Source: an uncultured beta proteobacterium
GTDB lineage: Bacteria; Pseudomonadota; Gammaproteobacteria; Burkholderiales; Rhodocyclaceae
NCBI GenBank assembly: GCA_903916205.1
Contig: CAIWVX010000180.1
Coordinates: forward strand, 1 to 10,704
Reading direction: 5' to 3'
DNA: 10,704 nt
Part shown: in pieces, positions 1 through 7,828 of the stretch
Layout: each line of letters begins with the position of its first letter
Position numbering within the stretch: the stretch's first letter is position 1
Program-made: the position numbers and the translations under genes
The notes under the pieces: model-generated
What the model was told of the DNA's origin: nothing
Databases searched by the model: none
What the model saw: only the letters and a program-made list of their open reading frames with translations

Positions 1-1
1 C

Positions 2-892
2 TGCGCTGGCTTCATTGGCAAAAAATTCGACGGCCAGTTAGCCGCTACTGACGCCGCTTGGATCAAGCCCTTGCGCGAGGCCGCATCTCGCATTGCCGAA
101 GCCTACGAACAACGCGAATTTGGCCGCGCCCTGCGCGAAATCATGGCCTTAGCCGACGCCGCCAATGTCGTGGTTAACGACCGCAAACCCTGGGAACTGG
201 CCAAACAAAACGGCAAAGAGACCGAGTTGCAAGCGGCCTGTTCGGAGGCCATCGAAGCCTTTCGTCTGCTGACGCTTTATCTGAAACCGGTACTACCCAA
301 AGTCGCCGAAGCCGTTGAAGATTTTCTCGGCATTGCCCCACTGACCTGGGGCGACGTGGCAACGCCGCTGCCCGTCGGCCACACCATCAAAAACTACAGC
401 CACCTGATGACACGCATTGACCCCAAACTGATCACCGCACTCGTCGAAGCCAACAAAACCTCGCTGACCCCAAGCGAAGCGCCAGCCCCGGCGGCAACCC
501 AAGCCACACCGGCTCCCTCTGTAGTCGCCGCCGAAAATAATCTCATCAACATCGACGACTTCATGAAAGTCGATCTGCGCATTGCCCGCATTGTCGACGC
601 CGGTCATGTCGAAGGCGCCGAAAAGCTGATTCGTCTGTCGCTAGACATCGGCGAAACAGAAAATGGACAAATGCGACCGCGCCAAGTGTTTGCCGGCATC
701 AAATCGGCCTACGATCCGGCGCTACTCATCGGCCGCATGACGGTCATGGTTGCCAATCTAGCCCCGCGCAAAATGAAATTCGGCCTGAGCGAAGGCATGG
801 TTCTCGCGGGTTCAGACACCGAAGGCCAAACCCCCGGTATTTTCTTGCTGACGCCTGACGCCGGAGCGCAGCCGGGAATGCGAGTCAAGTAA
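2..892 (+). CDS. metG: Methionyl-tRNA synthetase, C-terminal part (partial, 5' end outside window)
   Basis: The frame is open from base 2 to TAA at 890-892, giving 296 residues of the C-terminal part of cytoplasmic MetRS, which charges tRNA-Met with methionine. The internal TTG at 71 is not the start; the catalytic Rossmann domain lies upstream of the window. Visible first is the helical anticodon-binding domain: [11 protein letters not shown] includes the Trp (codon 191-193) equivalent to the one that reads the CAU anticodon in E. coli MetRS. An Ala/Pro-rich linker (about bases 475-535) leads to a C-terminal EMAP/Trbp111-like OB-fold tRNA-binding domain, with the motifs [21 protein letters not shown] and [15 protein letters not shown]. 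This appended domain is known to dimerise MetRS and strengthen tRNA binding. The gene ends 46 bp before the next + strand gene with no terminator visible, so read-through into the downstream operon is possible. Identity is secure. Confidence 0.97.
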   Translation, partial: CAGFIGKKFDGQLAATDAAWIKPLREAASRIAEAYEQREFGRALREIMALADAANVVVNDRKPWELAKQNGKETELQAACSEAIEAFRLLTLYLKPVLPKVAEAVEDFLGIAPLTWGDVATPLPVGHTIKNYSHLMTRIDPKLITALVEANKTSLTPSEAPAPAATQATPAPSVVAAENNLINIDDFMKVDLRIARIVDAGHVEGAEKLIRLSLDIGETENGQMRPRQVFAGIKSAYDPALLIGRMTVMVANLAPRKMKFGLSEGMVLAGSDTEGQTPGIFLLTPDAGAQPGMRVK

Positions 893-938
893 CGTAGGAA
901 AATCACAAACTAAAAGAAGCGCGTAAAATAATCCCGCT

Positions 939-1187
939 ATGCAAAAAATCCAGCGACCACAATTGACCTTGAAAATTCTGTTCTACGCGGCGTTCGACGT
1001 GGCCGGAATGTTGGCGTTTGCCACAGGAGCATTGTGGCTCGTGCGCAAACAAGCGCTGCTCGTTGAGGGGTTTCCGACCAGTACCGCTGAAGCCGTGATT
1101 CTCACCCTCGCCGGGCTTCTGCTGATGCTCTGGGCCGCTGCGCAAATTATGCGCGAGTTATTTATTCGCCCGACCAACCATGTCTGA
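939..1187 (+). CDS. Small two-helix membrane protein at head of Hyf-like operon, function unknown
   Basis: An 82-residue protein that I cannot assign to a named family. It has two clear hydrophobic segments, about residues 13-35 and 51-70. A basic N-terminus (KIQRPQLTLK) precedes the first, RKQ follows it, and the C-terminus ends in charged residues (RELFIRP). By the positive-inside rule both ends would be cytoplasmic with a short loop between. Its 3' end overlaps the hyfB start by 8 nt (ATGTCTGA), so translation is probably coupled and the product may be a subunit or assembly factor of the same complex. The ATG at 939 has only a weak, distant purine stretch upstream (916-919), so the start is less certain than the frame. 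It sits first in the operon, where E. coli hyf has the ferredoxin gene hyfA, but has no cysteine and cannot bind an Fe-S cluster. Confidence 0.75.
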   Translation: MQKIQRPQLTLKILFYAAFDVAGMLAFATGALWLVRKQALLVEGFPTSTAEAVILTLAGLLLMLWAAAQIMRELFIRPTNHV

Positions 1188-3189
1188 AATCAGCCTACTC
1201 GACGGGATTTTAATCACCGCTTCAAGCTGGTTGGTGATTGGGTTGACTGGGGCTGTTTTCTCGAACCGTTTTAGTCTCATCACCCGCGTACTTTTCCCGC
1301 TCGGCGCGGCGCTCGGTGTTCTGCTTGCGCTGCTCGCACTGTCCAGCATGGGGGGTGGAATGCAAGTACGTACTCTGCCGCTCGGCCTGCCCGGCGCACC
1401 GTTTCATCTGCGCCTCGATGCGCTTTCGGCCTTCTTTCTCTTTTTGCTTGGTGCCACTTCCGCCGGTATTTCAATTTATACAGCGGGCTATTTGCGCCGC
1501 AACGAGGGGCCGGCGCCTGGCTTGCAATGTCTGCTTTTCCATGTGTTCTTAGCCAGCATGTGTTTCGTCATGCTGGCCGACGACGGCTATGCCTTTATGG
1601 TGGCCTGGGAGTCGATGGCGCTTAGTTCGTATTTCTTGGTGACCTCAGAACATCATCATGCAGAAATCCGTCGGGCGGGCTATCTTTACCTGCTGGTGGC
1701 GCACATTGGAGCCATCGGCATCCTGCTCTCTTTCGGCGTAATGGCCGGGAGTGCCGGTGACTATACCTTCGACGCCATGCGAAAATTTTCGACCCTTGGC
1801 AGCTTGCCGACTATCGCCTTTCTGCTGGCGCTGTTTGGGTTCGGTGCCAAGGCCGGTATTTTGCCGCTGCATGTTTGGCTCCCCGAAGCGCACCCCGCCG
1901 CGCCCTCGCCGATTTCCGCGATGATGAGCGGCGTCATGCTAAAAACCGCCATCTACGGCCTGCTACGCGTCAGTTTCGATCTGCTCTACGCTCAGATCTG
2001 GTGGTGGGGGCTTCTGCTGTTGGTTATCGGCCTAATCAGCGCTTTGTTCGGCGTTATTTTCTCGGCGATTCAAAACGATATGAAACGCCTGCTGGCCTAT
2101 TCCTCGATTGAAAATATCGGTTTGATTTTTGTCGGTTTTGGATTGACACTGATTTTTAATTCGTTCCTATTGCCGCATCTGGCGGCACTGGCGCTCACCG
2201 CGACCCTCTATCACTGCCTGAACCACGCTTTTTTTAAAAGCCTACTGTTTCTGTGCTCGGGTTCCGTGTTGCACGCCACCGGCGAGCGCAACTTGAGCAA
2301 ACTCGGTGGGCTAATTCATCGTATGCCGTGGGTCACTTGGCTCGCGCTGATTGGCGTTTTGGCCTCGACTGGTCTGCCGCCACTCAACGGATTTATTTCG
2401 GAATGGCTATTGCTGCAAAGCTTTCTGTTCACCTCCGGCTTGCCGCAAGGCTATCTCCACATGTTGCTCCCGGTTGCGGCGGCGGCGGTGGCCTTGATCG
2501 CGGCGCTGGCGGCTTTTGCTATGGTCAAATTTTTCGGCGTGGTTTTTCTCGGTCAGCCGCGTGAGCAAAAATTGGCACAAACGCACGACGCCGGAATTTT
2601 CGAACGTATCGGTCTACTTTGGCTGGCGCTCGGCTGCGTCCTGCTCGGTCTACTGCCTAATAGCGTCATTGCTTTACTTGATCCAGTCACCCGTTTGCTC
2701 GTCGGTAGCAGCCTGATTTCTGCGGCCAGCAGTCATGGCTGGTGGTTACTGGCCCCGATCAGCGAAGATCGCGCCAGCTACAGCGCGGCCATTTTGTTTG
2801 GCAGTCTGGCGCTATTCATTCCCGCCTTGTTTTTTACCGTCAAATCGTTTTACCACGGACGCCAGAAGCGCGTTCCGCCTTGGGATTGCGGTTTTCCGCT
2901 GCAAACACCGCGTATGCAAGACACCGCCGAAGGTTTTGGGCAGCCGATCCGGCGTATTTTCTCCTCCTTCATGCGCCGCTCACGCGAGCACCCCAGCCCA
3001 TTCGACGCTCAGCCGCGTTACCGCAGCGTGGTCGAAGATCCTTTCTGGTACTGGATTTACCTGCCCATCGCCCGGCTGGTCGAGCACGGCACACGGCTGA
3101 TCGCCTTCCTCCAGCACGGACGAATCGCCATTTATTTGCTCTACAGCTTCGTCACCCTGCTCGCGCTTCTGGTTATAACAAAAGGGTGA
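1180..3189 (+). CDS. hyfB: Hydrogenase-4 component B-like proton antiporter subunit (NuoL/MrpA family)
   Basis: A 669-residue polytopic inner-membrane protein of the complex I/Mrp antiporter family, of HyfB/HycC type. In this family it forms one ion-translocating channel of the membrane arm. Key residues are present: E144 in VAWESMALSSYF, aligning with the conserved Glu of NuoL/NuoM, and K224 in GFGAKAGILPLHVWLPEAH, the conserved Lys of the broken helix, followed by the hallmark PAAPSPISAMMSGVM stretch. A second core stretch, about residues 290-320 (QNDMKRLLAYSSIENIG), is also typical. The C-terminal region carries the HyfB signature WDCGFPLQTPRM near residue 568 and a last hydrophobic helix at the end. 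The length matches HyfB (about 670). It starts inside the preceding 82-aa gene (8-nt overlap) and is followed 4 nt later by hyfC. Family is certain; whether H+ or Na+ is moved cannot be read. Confidence 0.93.
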   Translation: MSEISLLDGILITASSWLVIGLTGAVFSNRFSLITRVLFPLGAALGVLLALLALSSMGGGMQVRTLPLGLPGAPFHLRLDALSAFFLFLLGATSAGISIYTAGYLRRNEGPAPGLQCLLFHVFLASMCFVMLADDGYAFMVAWESMALSSYFLVTSEHHHAEIRRAGYLYLLVAHIGAIGILLSFGVMAGSAGDYTFDAMRKFSTLGSLPTIAFLLALFGFGAKAGILPLHVWLPEAHPAAPSPISAMMSGVMLKTAIYGLLRVSFDLLYAQIWWWGLLLLVIGLISALFGVIFSAIQNDMKRLLAYSSIENIGLIFVGFGLTLIFNSFLLPHLAALALTATLYHCLNHAFFKSLLFLCSGSVLHATGERNLSKLGGLIHRMPWVTWLALIGVLASTGLPPLNGFISEWLLLQSFLFTSGLPQGYLHMLLPVAAAAVALIAALAAFAMVKFFGVVFLGQPREQKLAQTHDAGIFERIGLLWLALGCVLLGLLPNSVIALLDPVTRLLVGSSLISAASSHGWWLLAPISEDRASYSAAILFGSLALFIPALFFTVKSFYHGRQKRVPPWDCGFPLQTPRMQDTAEGFGQPIRRIFSSFMRRSREHPSPFDAQPRYRSVVEDPFWYWIYLPIARLVEHGTRLIAFLQHGRIAIYLLYSFVTLLALLVITKG

Positions 3190-3193
3190 GCTG

Positions 3194-4147
3194 ATGAATT
3201 TTTACGCCATTTTTGCCCAATTTCTTGAACTGCTGATCGCTTTGATCATGGCGCCAATGCTCAATGGCTGGGTCAACCAATGCCGGGCCTGGCTACAAAA
3301 CCGTTCGGCACCACCGCTGTTGCAAACCTATTACACGCTGAACAAGCTATTTAACAAAGAAGTCTTGCTGGCCCACAACGCCTCTTCGCTATTTCGCGCC
3401 GCGCCTTACATCATCTTTTCGTGCATGGCCTTGGCTTCGGCCATTGTTCCAACGCTATCCACCGACCTCATTTTTTCGCCCGCCGCCGACGCCATCGCTC
3501 TGGTTGGCCTGTTCGCCTTGGCTCGCGTCTTCATTGCGCTGGCCGGGATGGATGTTGGCACCGCCTTCGGCTCACTCGGTGCACGACGTGAAATGTTGAT
3601 TGGCTTCCTAGCCGAACCGGCCTTGCTGATGGTTTTCTTTACGGCTTCGCTCATCTCGCAATCGACCTCGCTATCGACCATCGTAGAAACCTTGGCGCAC
3701 CGCGAATTTGCTATTTTCCCAAGCTTGGCTTTTTCCGGGGTCGCCTTCACGATGGTCTCGCTGGCCGAAAACTCCCGCGTTCCGGTCGACAACCCGACCA
3801 CCCACCTCGAACTCACGATGATTCATGAAGCCATGATTCTTGAATACTCAGGCCGCCATTTGGCGCTCATCGAGTGGGCCGCCTGCCTCAAATTGTTTGC
3901 CTATTCGTGCCTCGGCATTGCGCTGTTTTTCCCCTTCGGCATCCCCGAAGCCGCCGACCCGGCGTCCCTAGCCCTCGCTGGCCTCATCCTGATTTTGAAA
4001 CTGACTATCGGCGGTTTTCTACTGGCGCTGATCGAAACCCTGAGCGCCAAAATGCGCATTTTCCGCGCCCCGGAGTTTCTCGGCACCGCCTTCCTACTCG
4101 CGGTTCTAGCCATGCTGGTGCATCTATTGCTGGAGGCCGGGCTATGA
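3194..4147 (+). CDS. hyfC: Hydrogenase-4 component C-like membrane anchor subunit (NuoH/HycD family)
   Basis: A 317-residue polytopic membrane protein of the complex I subunit 1 (NuoH)/HycD/HyfC family, which docks the peripheral arm to the membrane arm. Family stretches are clear: LNKLFNKE near residue 50; GMDVGTAFGSLGARREMLIG in the middle, followed by FLAEPALLM; and ENSRVPVDNPTTHLELTMIH followed by EAMILEYSGR, rich in the acidic residues that line the NuoH connecting cavity. The length is normal for HyfC (about 315). The ribosome-binding site GGTGAG overlaps the hyfB stop codon (3187-3189) and lies 4-5 nt before ATG 3194, which supports this start and coupling. The stop overlaps the hyfE start by ATGA. 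In complex I this subunit also shapes the quinone chamber; whether a quinone is used here is unknown. Confidence 0.93.
   Translation: MNFYAIFAQFLELLIALIMAPMLNGWVNQCRAWLQNRSAPPLLQTYYTLNKLFNKEVLLAHNASSLFRAAPYIIFSCMALASAIVPTLSTDLIFSPAADAIALVGLFALARVFIALAGMDVGTAFGSLGARREMLIGFLAEPALLMVFFTASLISQSTSLSTIVETLAHREFAIFPSLAFSGVAFTMVSLAENSRVPVDNPTTHLELTMIHEAMILEYSGRHLALIEWAACLKLFAYSCLGIALFFPFGIPEAADPASLALAGLILILKLTIGGFLLALIETLSAKMRIFRAPEFLGTAFLLAVLAMLVHLLLEAGL
4132..4136 (+). promoter_or_regulatory. Ribosome binding site fixing the hyfE start
   Basis: A perfect GGAGG lies inside the 3' end of hyfC, 7 nt before ATG 4144. The hyfE frame stays open far upstream (a possible ATG at 3874), so this site, the ATGA overlap with hyfC and the usual HyfE length decide that translation starts at 4144. 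Confidence 0.8.
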
Positions 4148-4824
4148 ACTTAGTCTTACTTCACAGCATTTCGCTCAACAGCCAAGTCATCAACCTATGT
4201 GCCGCCATCATGCTCTTGCTGGCCTTTGCCATGCTCGCCCAGCGCCGCATCCTGACCTTAATCAATCTCTTTATGCTACAAGGAATGGTGCTCTTTGCCT
4301 CAACGCTGATCGTCGCGCTGACCACGCATCAGAGCCATCTACTGTGGTCAGCGGGATTAACCTTGATCCTTAAAGTCATCGCGCTGCCTTACATCCTGCA
4401 CCGCTTGATCCGCCGTCTGTCGGTCAAATGGGACATCGAAACCCTGCTTAACATTCCGACCACGATGCTGATCGGCATCGCTTTAGTGGTTATCGCCTTC
4501 AACGTGGCACAGCCGATTTCCCAACTTTCGGGCACCATCACCCGGGCCACCATAGGCATTGCGCTGGCTTGCGTGTTGCTGGCTTTCCTGATGATGATTA
4601 CCCGCAGCAAGGCGGTGCCGCAGGTCATCGCTTTTCTGTCGATGGAAAACGGCCTGTTTTTTGCCGCCACCAGTGCCACTTATGGCATGCCGATGGTCGT
4701 TGAACTCGGTATCGCCCTCGATGTCATGGTCGGCATGGTCATTCTCGGCGTGTTCTTTTTCCAAATCAGGCAGCAATTTGACAGCCTCGATATCCGACAT
4801 ATGGAGAGGATCAAGGAAGAATGA
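4144..4824 (+). CDS. hyfE: Hydrogenase-4 component E-like membrane subunit
   Basis: A 226-residue, very hydrophobic membrane protein that matches HyfE in length (about 216 in E. coli) and position between hyfC and hyfF. In the HyfE family the N-terminal part resembles NuoK (the small MrpC-like subunit). Here LNSQVINLCAAIMLLLAFAM and the helix after RRILTLINLF fit that part. Two long hydrophobic blocks follow, and then the conserved stretch AFLSMENGLFFAAT with a membrane-embedded Glu and GIALDVMVGMVILGVFFF. The tail QQFDSLDIRHMERIKEE is hydrophilic and probably cytoplasmic, as in HyfE. The start is set by GGAGG at 4132-4136. It overlaps hyfC by 4 nt at the start and hyfF by 4 nt at the end (both ATGA). 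Confidence 0.9.
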   Translation: MNLVLLHSISLNSQVINLCAAIMLLLAFAMLAQRRILTLINLFMLQGMVLFASTLIVALTTHQSHLLWSAGLTLILKVIALPYILHRLIRRLSVKWDIETLLNIPTTMLIGIALVVIAFNVAQPISQLSGTITRATIGIALACVLLAFLMMITRSKAVPQVIAFLSMENGLFFAATSATYGMPMVVELGIALDVMVGMVILGVFFFQIRQQFDSLDIRHMERIKEE

Positions 4825-6272
4825 TCGAACTGGCCAGCGTTATCGCCATTCCTTTTGTCACGGCTTTGGTCTTGGCCCTGGTGGGGCATCGCCGCTGGGC
4901 CGCCGAGATTAACATCCTCGGCAGTCTGCTGACCTTGATTGCTGCCGGAATGCTGACCCTCAAAATCGTCAACCACGGCTCGATGATCCTTTTTGACGAG
5001 CAATTTTTTATCGACCCGCTCAATGTTTTTCTAATTGCGCTAACCGCCTTTGTTGGCTTCACCACCGCGCTTTTTTCACGCCCCTACATCCGTATCGAGC
5101 AGGACAAAGGACGCTTGTCATCGGGCCGTTTACGGCTTTACCACAGCATGTTTCAGATGTTTATGTGCACCATGCTGGTGGCGCTCTCCACCAACAACCT
5201 CGGGATTTTATGGGTGGCGATGGAAACCGCGACCCTAACGACCGTGCTATTGGTTGCGCTCTACCGCACCCCGGCCAGCCTTGAAGCGGCCTGGAAATAT
5301 TTCATCCTGTGCGGTGTCGGCATTGCCCAAGCCTTATTTGGCACCATTTTGATTTATTTCGCCGCCGAACAGATGCTTGGCCCCGAGGGCGGGGCCTTGT
5401 TATGGACACACCTCAACGCCGTCAAATACGACCTTGAACCGACGGTTCTCTCTTTGGCTTTCATCTTCCTGTTTGTCGGTTACGGCACCAAAACAGGTCT
5501 GGTGCCGCTGCACAACTGGCTGCCCGACGCTCACGCCGAAGGCCCGACGCCGGTTTCCGCCGTCCTCTCCGGTTTACTGCTCAACGTCGCGCTTTACGCC
5601 ATTATTCGCTGCAAGGTGCTGGTTGACGGGGCGCTGGATACGCGCTTTGCCGGCCATTTGATGATGGCTTTCGGCTTGCTGACCATCGTGGTTCCGGCCT
5701 TCTACCTGTCACGCCAAAAAGACATCAAGCGGCTTTTTGGTTACTCGTCAATCGAACACATGGGCTTAATCACCTTTGCTTTCGGCATGGGCGGCCCGGT
5801 CGCCAACTTTGCCGGATTGCTGCACATGACCGTCCACTCACTGACCAAATCAGCGATTTTCTTCACCGTCGGTCACGCCGCACAAATGGCGGGCACCCAG
5901 ACTATCGAAGACATCAAAGGGCTAATCAAGCGTTCGCCGAGTATGGGCTGGGGCCTGATGCTCGGCACGCTGGCCATTCTTGGAATGCCCCCCTTCGGCG
6001 TATTCACCAGCGAATTCATGATCCTAACCACGACGATCAAACATTACCCGTGGGCCACCCCGATCGTGCTAATCGCGCTGGGCGTGGCTTTTGCCTCTCT
6101 GTTCCACAAAGTGCAAGGCATGACCTTCGGTGAGCCAAACATCAAGCCGCTATCGCACAATCCGGCCTTGCTGCCGGTCTTTTTACATCTCGGGCTGGTG
6201 CTCATGCTCGGTCTGTGGATACCGCCCTACCTTGCCGACTGGTTCCGACAAGCGGCTAAATTCATCGGATAA
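4821..6272 (+). CDS. hyfF: Hydrogenase-4 component F-like proton antiporter subunit (NuoL/M/N family)
   Basis: A 483-residue polytopic protein of the complex I antiporter family, HyfF type, the second predicted ion channel of the complex. Conserved residues are in place: E135 in LWVAMETATLTTVLL and K224 in GYGTKTGLVPLHNWLPDAHA, followed by EGPTPVSAVLSGLLLNVALY. The core stretches RQKDIKRLFGYSSIEHMGLI and LLHMTVHSLTKSAIFF carry the further Lys and His residues typical of the channel. The C-terminus (PPYLADWFRQAAKFIG) resembles the short HyfF end, without the long lateral helix of NuoL. ATG 4821 overlaps the hyfE stop (ATGA), with AAGGA at 4813-4817. Eight nt separate its stop from hyfG. Confidence 0.93.
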   Translation: MIELASVIAIPFVTALVLALVGHRRWAAEINILGSLLTLIAAGMLTLKIVNHGSMILFDEQFFIDPLNVFLIALTAFVGFTTALFSRPYIRIEQDKGRLSSGRLRLYHSMFQMFMCTMLVALSTNNLGILWVAMETATLTTVLLVALYRTPASLEAAWKYFILCGVGIAQALFGTILIYFAAEQMLGPEGGALLWTHLNAVKYDLEPTVLSLAFIFLFVGYGTKTGLVPLHNWLPDAHAEGPTPVSAVLSGLLLNVALYAIIRCKVLVDGALDTRFAGHLMMAFGLLTIVVPAFYLSRQKDIKRLFGYSSIEHMGLITFAFGMGGPVANFAGLLHMTVHSLTKSAIFFTVGHAAQMAGTQTIEDIKGLIKRSPSMGWGLMLGTLAILGMPPFGVFTSEFMILTTTIKHYPWATPIVLIALGVAFASLFHKVQGMTFGEPNIKPLSHNPALLPVFLHLGLVLMLGLWIPPYLADWFRQAAKFIG

Positions 6273-6280
6273 GCGCGGCC

Positions 6281-7828
6281 ATGCAATTTCTCGATCAAGC
6301 CATTGAATTCCAGCCATTAAGCGGCCAAGCCACGCCGACCTTCACCGCCCAAGTGACGGATGACGAACTGCAAGCCTTCTGTCAAGCCGTCCGCCACGCC
6401 CAACGCCGACTGGTGGCGCTCTGGGGCAGCGACCAACGGGATCGTCACGCAACGCACGGTTACGCCTTGCATACCGCCTTTGATTTAGTCGAAGGGCTGG
6501 TCTGCCTGACGTTGCCACTGGCCACAGAAAACCCGACCTTTCCCGATCTATCTCAGTTTTTCCCCGCCGCCAAGCGCATGCAGCGCACCGTCCGTGATCT
6601 GCTTGGGGCCACTTCAGAAGACAGCGACCAACGCCCTTGGCTGCGCCATGCCAACTGGCCGGAGGATCACTACCCCTTACGCCGCGATACCCCTGACGCA
6701 CACTTTGAAAATCAAAATGAAATCTATGATTTTGTCCGCGTCGAAGGCGACGGCGTGCACGAAGTGGCCGTTGGGCCGATTCACGCCGGAATCATCGAGC
6801 CGGGGCATTTTCGCTTTTCGGTCATCGGCGAAGGCGTGTTGCGCCTCGAAGAACGTCTCGGCTGGAAACACAAAGGCATCGAGCGCCGCTTTGTCGGCAT
6901 GACTTTAGTCGAGGGAGCACAACTCGCCGGTCGTGTCTCCGGCGATTCAACAGTCGCCTACGCCTGGGCCTACAGTCAGGCCGCTGAAGCCATCAGCCAA
7001 ACCACGCCACCGGCCCGCGCCCTCTGGCTGCGGGCGCTGCTGCTCGAACGCGAACGCATTGCCAACCACTTGGGTGACTTAGGCTATCTCGGCAACGATG
7101 TCGCGCTGGCCTTCGGATTGATGCAATTCATGCGCCTCAAGGAAGACTGGGTGCGGCTCAACGCCACCCTGTTCGGCCACCGCCTGTTGATGGATCGCAT
7201 TATTCCCGGCGGCGTCAGTGTCGATCTGGAACCCGACGGCATCCAAGCCATCAACCAGCAATGCCATAGGGTTGAGCAGGAAGTGCGCTCGCTAAAGAGC
7301 ATTTATGACGAACACGCCGGTCTTCAAGATCGTTTTCTCACCACCGGATGTATCCCGCCGCCGCTCGCCGCGCAACTGGGGGTCATTGGTCTGGCCGGAC
7401 GCGCCAGCGAGCAGCGCTGGGATCAACGCTGCAATCACCCGTGCCAACCTTATGTCCAACTGGCCCCGAAGATGGCGATTGAAGCCAACGGCGATGTCGC
7501 CGCACGAGCGCTGGTGCGCTTTGCCGAAATAGTCGAATCACTGAACTTAATCCGCACAATCCTCCGCGATCTACCCAGTGGCGCACTCCGTGCCGAGGTA
7601 CGCAGCGCCGCCGACCAACGGGGTTTCGGCTGGATCGAAGGCTGGCGTGGTGACATCCTAGTGGCGCTAGAAACCGGCAGCGATGGCAAGCTTCGGCGCG
7701 GCCACTGTCACGACCCGTCCTGGCAGAATTGGCCGGCATTAGAACACGCGGTCATCGACAACATCGTTCCCGATTTCCCGCTAATCAACAAATCGTTCAA
7801 CCTTTCTTACTCTGGAGCCGATCTCTAA
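6281..7828 (+). CDS. hyfG: HyfG/NuoCD-like large subunit lacking Ni-Fe ligands (Ehr type)
   Basis: A 515-residue fusion like HycE/HyfG. About residues 1-140 form a NuoC-like (30-kDa) domain, ending in FPAAKRMQRTVRDLLG and WPEDHYPLRRD. The rest is the NuoD/hydrogenase large-subunit domain: GPIHAGIIEPGHFRF (H168), EERLGWKHKGIERRF, LERERIANHLGDLGYLGND and PGGVSVDL. Catalytic hydrogenases have RxCGxC in motif L1; here it is R218-V-S220-G-D-S223. They have DPCxxC in motif L2; here it is N507-L-S509-Y-S-G512. All four Ni-ligating cysteines are therefore absent. The protein ends at GADL515, directly after motif L2, so there is no tail for a HycI-type endopeptidase. This matches the 'energy-converting hydrogenase-related' (Ehr) group. 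Cysteines elsewhere (C384-NHP-C388, H475-C-H477) are not in ligand positions. The ribosome-binding site before ATG 6281 is weak. It overlaps the next gene by one base (TAATG). Confidence 0.92.
   Translation: MQFLDQAIEFQPLSGQATPTFTAQVTDDELQAFCQAVRHAQRRLVALWGSDQRDRHATHGYALHTAFDLVEGLVCLTLPLATENPTFPDLSQFFPAAKRMQRTVRDLLGATSEDSDQRPWLRHANWPEDHYPLRRDTPDAHFENQNEIYDFVRVEGDGVHEVAVGPIHAGIIEPGHFRFSVIGEGVLRLEERLGWKHKGIERRFVGMTLVEGAQLAGRVSGDSTVAYAWAYSQAAEAISQTTPPARALWLRALLLERERIANHLGDLGYLGNDVALAFGLMQFMRLKEDWVRLNATLFGHRLLMDRIIPGGVSVDLEPDGIQAINQQCHRVEQEVRSLKSIYDEHAGLQDRFLTTGCIPPPLAAQLGVIGLAGRASEQRWDQRCNHPCQPYVQLAPKMAIEANGDVAARALVRFAEIVESLNLIRTILRDLPSGALRAEVRSAADQRGFGWIEGWRGDILVALETGSDGKLRRGHCHDPSWQNWPALEHAVIDNIVPDFPLINKSFNLSYSGADL

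Noticed and set aside
924..929. TAAAAT as a -10 box in front of the 82-aa gene
   Set aside because: No -35-like hexamer at a proper distance, and the leader would be only a few bases long.
3406..3816. 136-codon - strand open frame inside hyfC
   Set aside because: It is antisense to a clearly coding, conserved membrane protein; composition rich in Ala, Ser and Lys is a mirror of hyfC codons, and it has no recognisable motif.
3874..4143. Longer start for hyfE at 3874
   Set aside because: It would overlap hyfC by about 270 nt and add a non-membrane, Arg/Pro-rich leader; GGAGG and the ATGA junction point to 4144.
6342..6701. 119-codon - strand open frame inside hyfG
   Set aside because: It lies opposite the NuoC-like domain, has Arg/Gly-rich shadow composition and no ribosome-binding site.
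7729..7827. Longer start for hyfI upstream of 7828
   Set aside because: The extra residues are the shadow of hyfG and have no family similarity; the TAATG junction gives the usual HyfI length.
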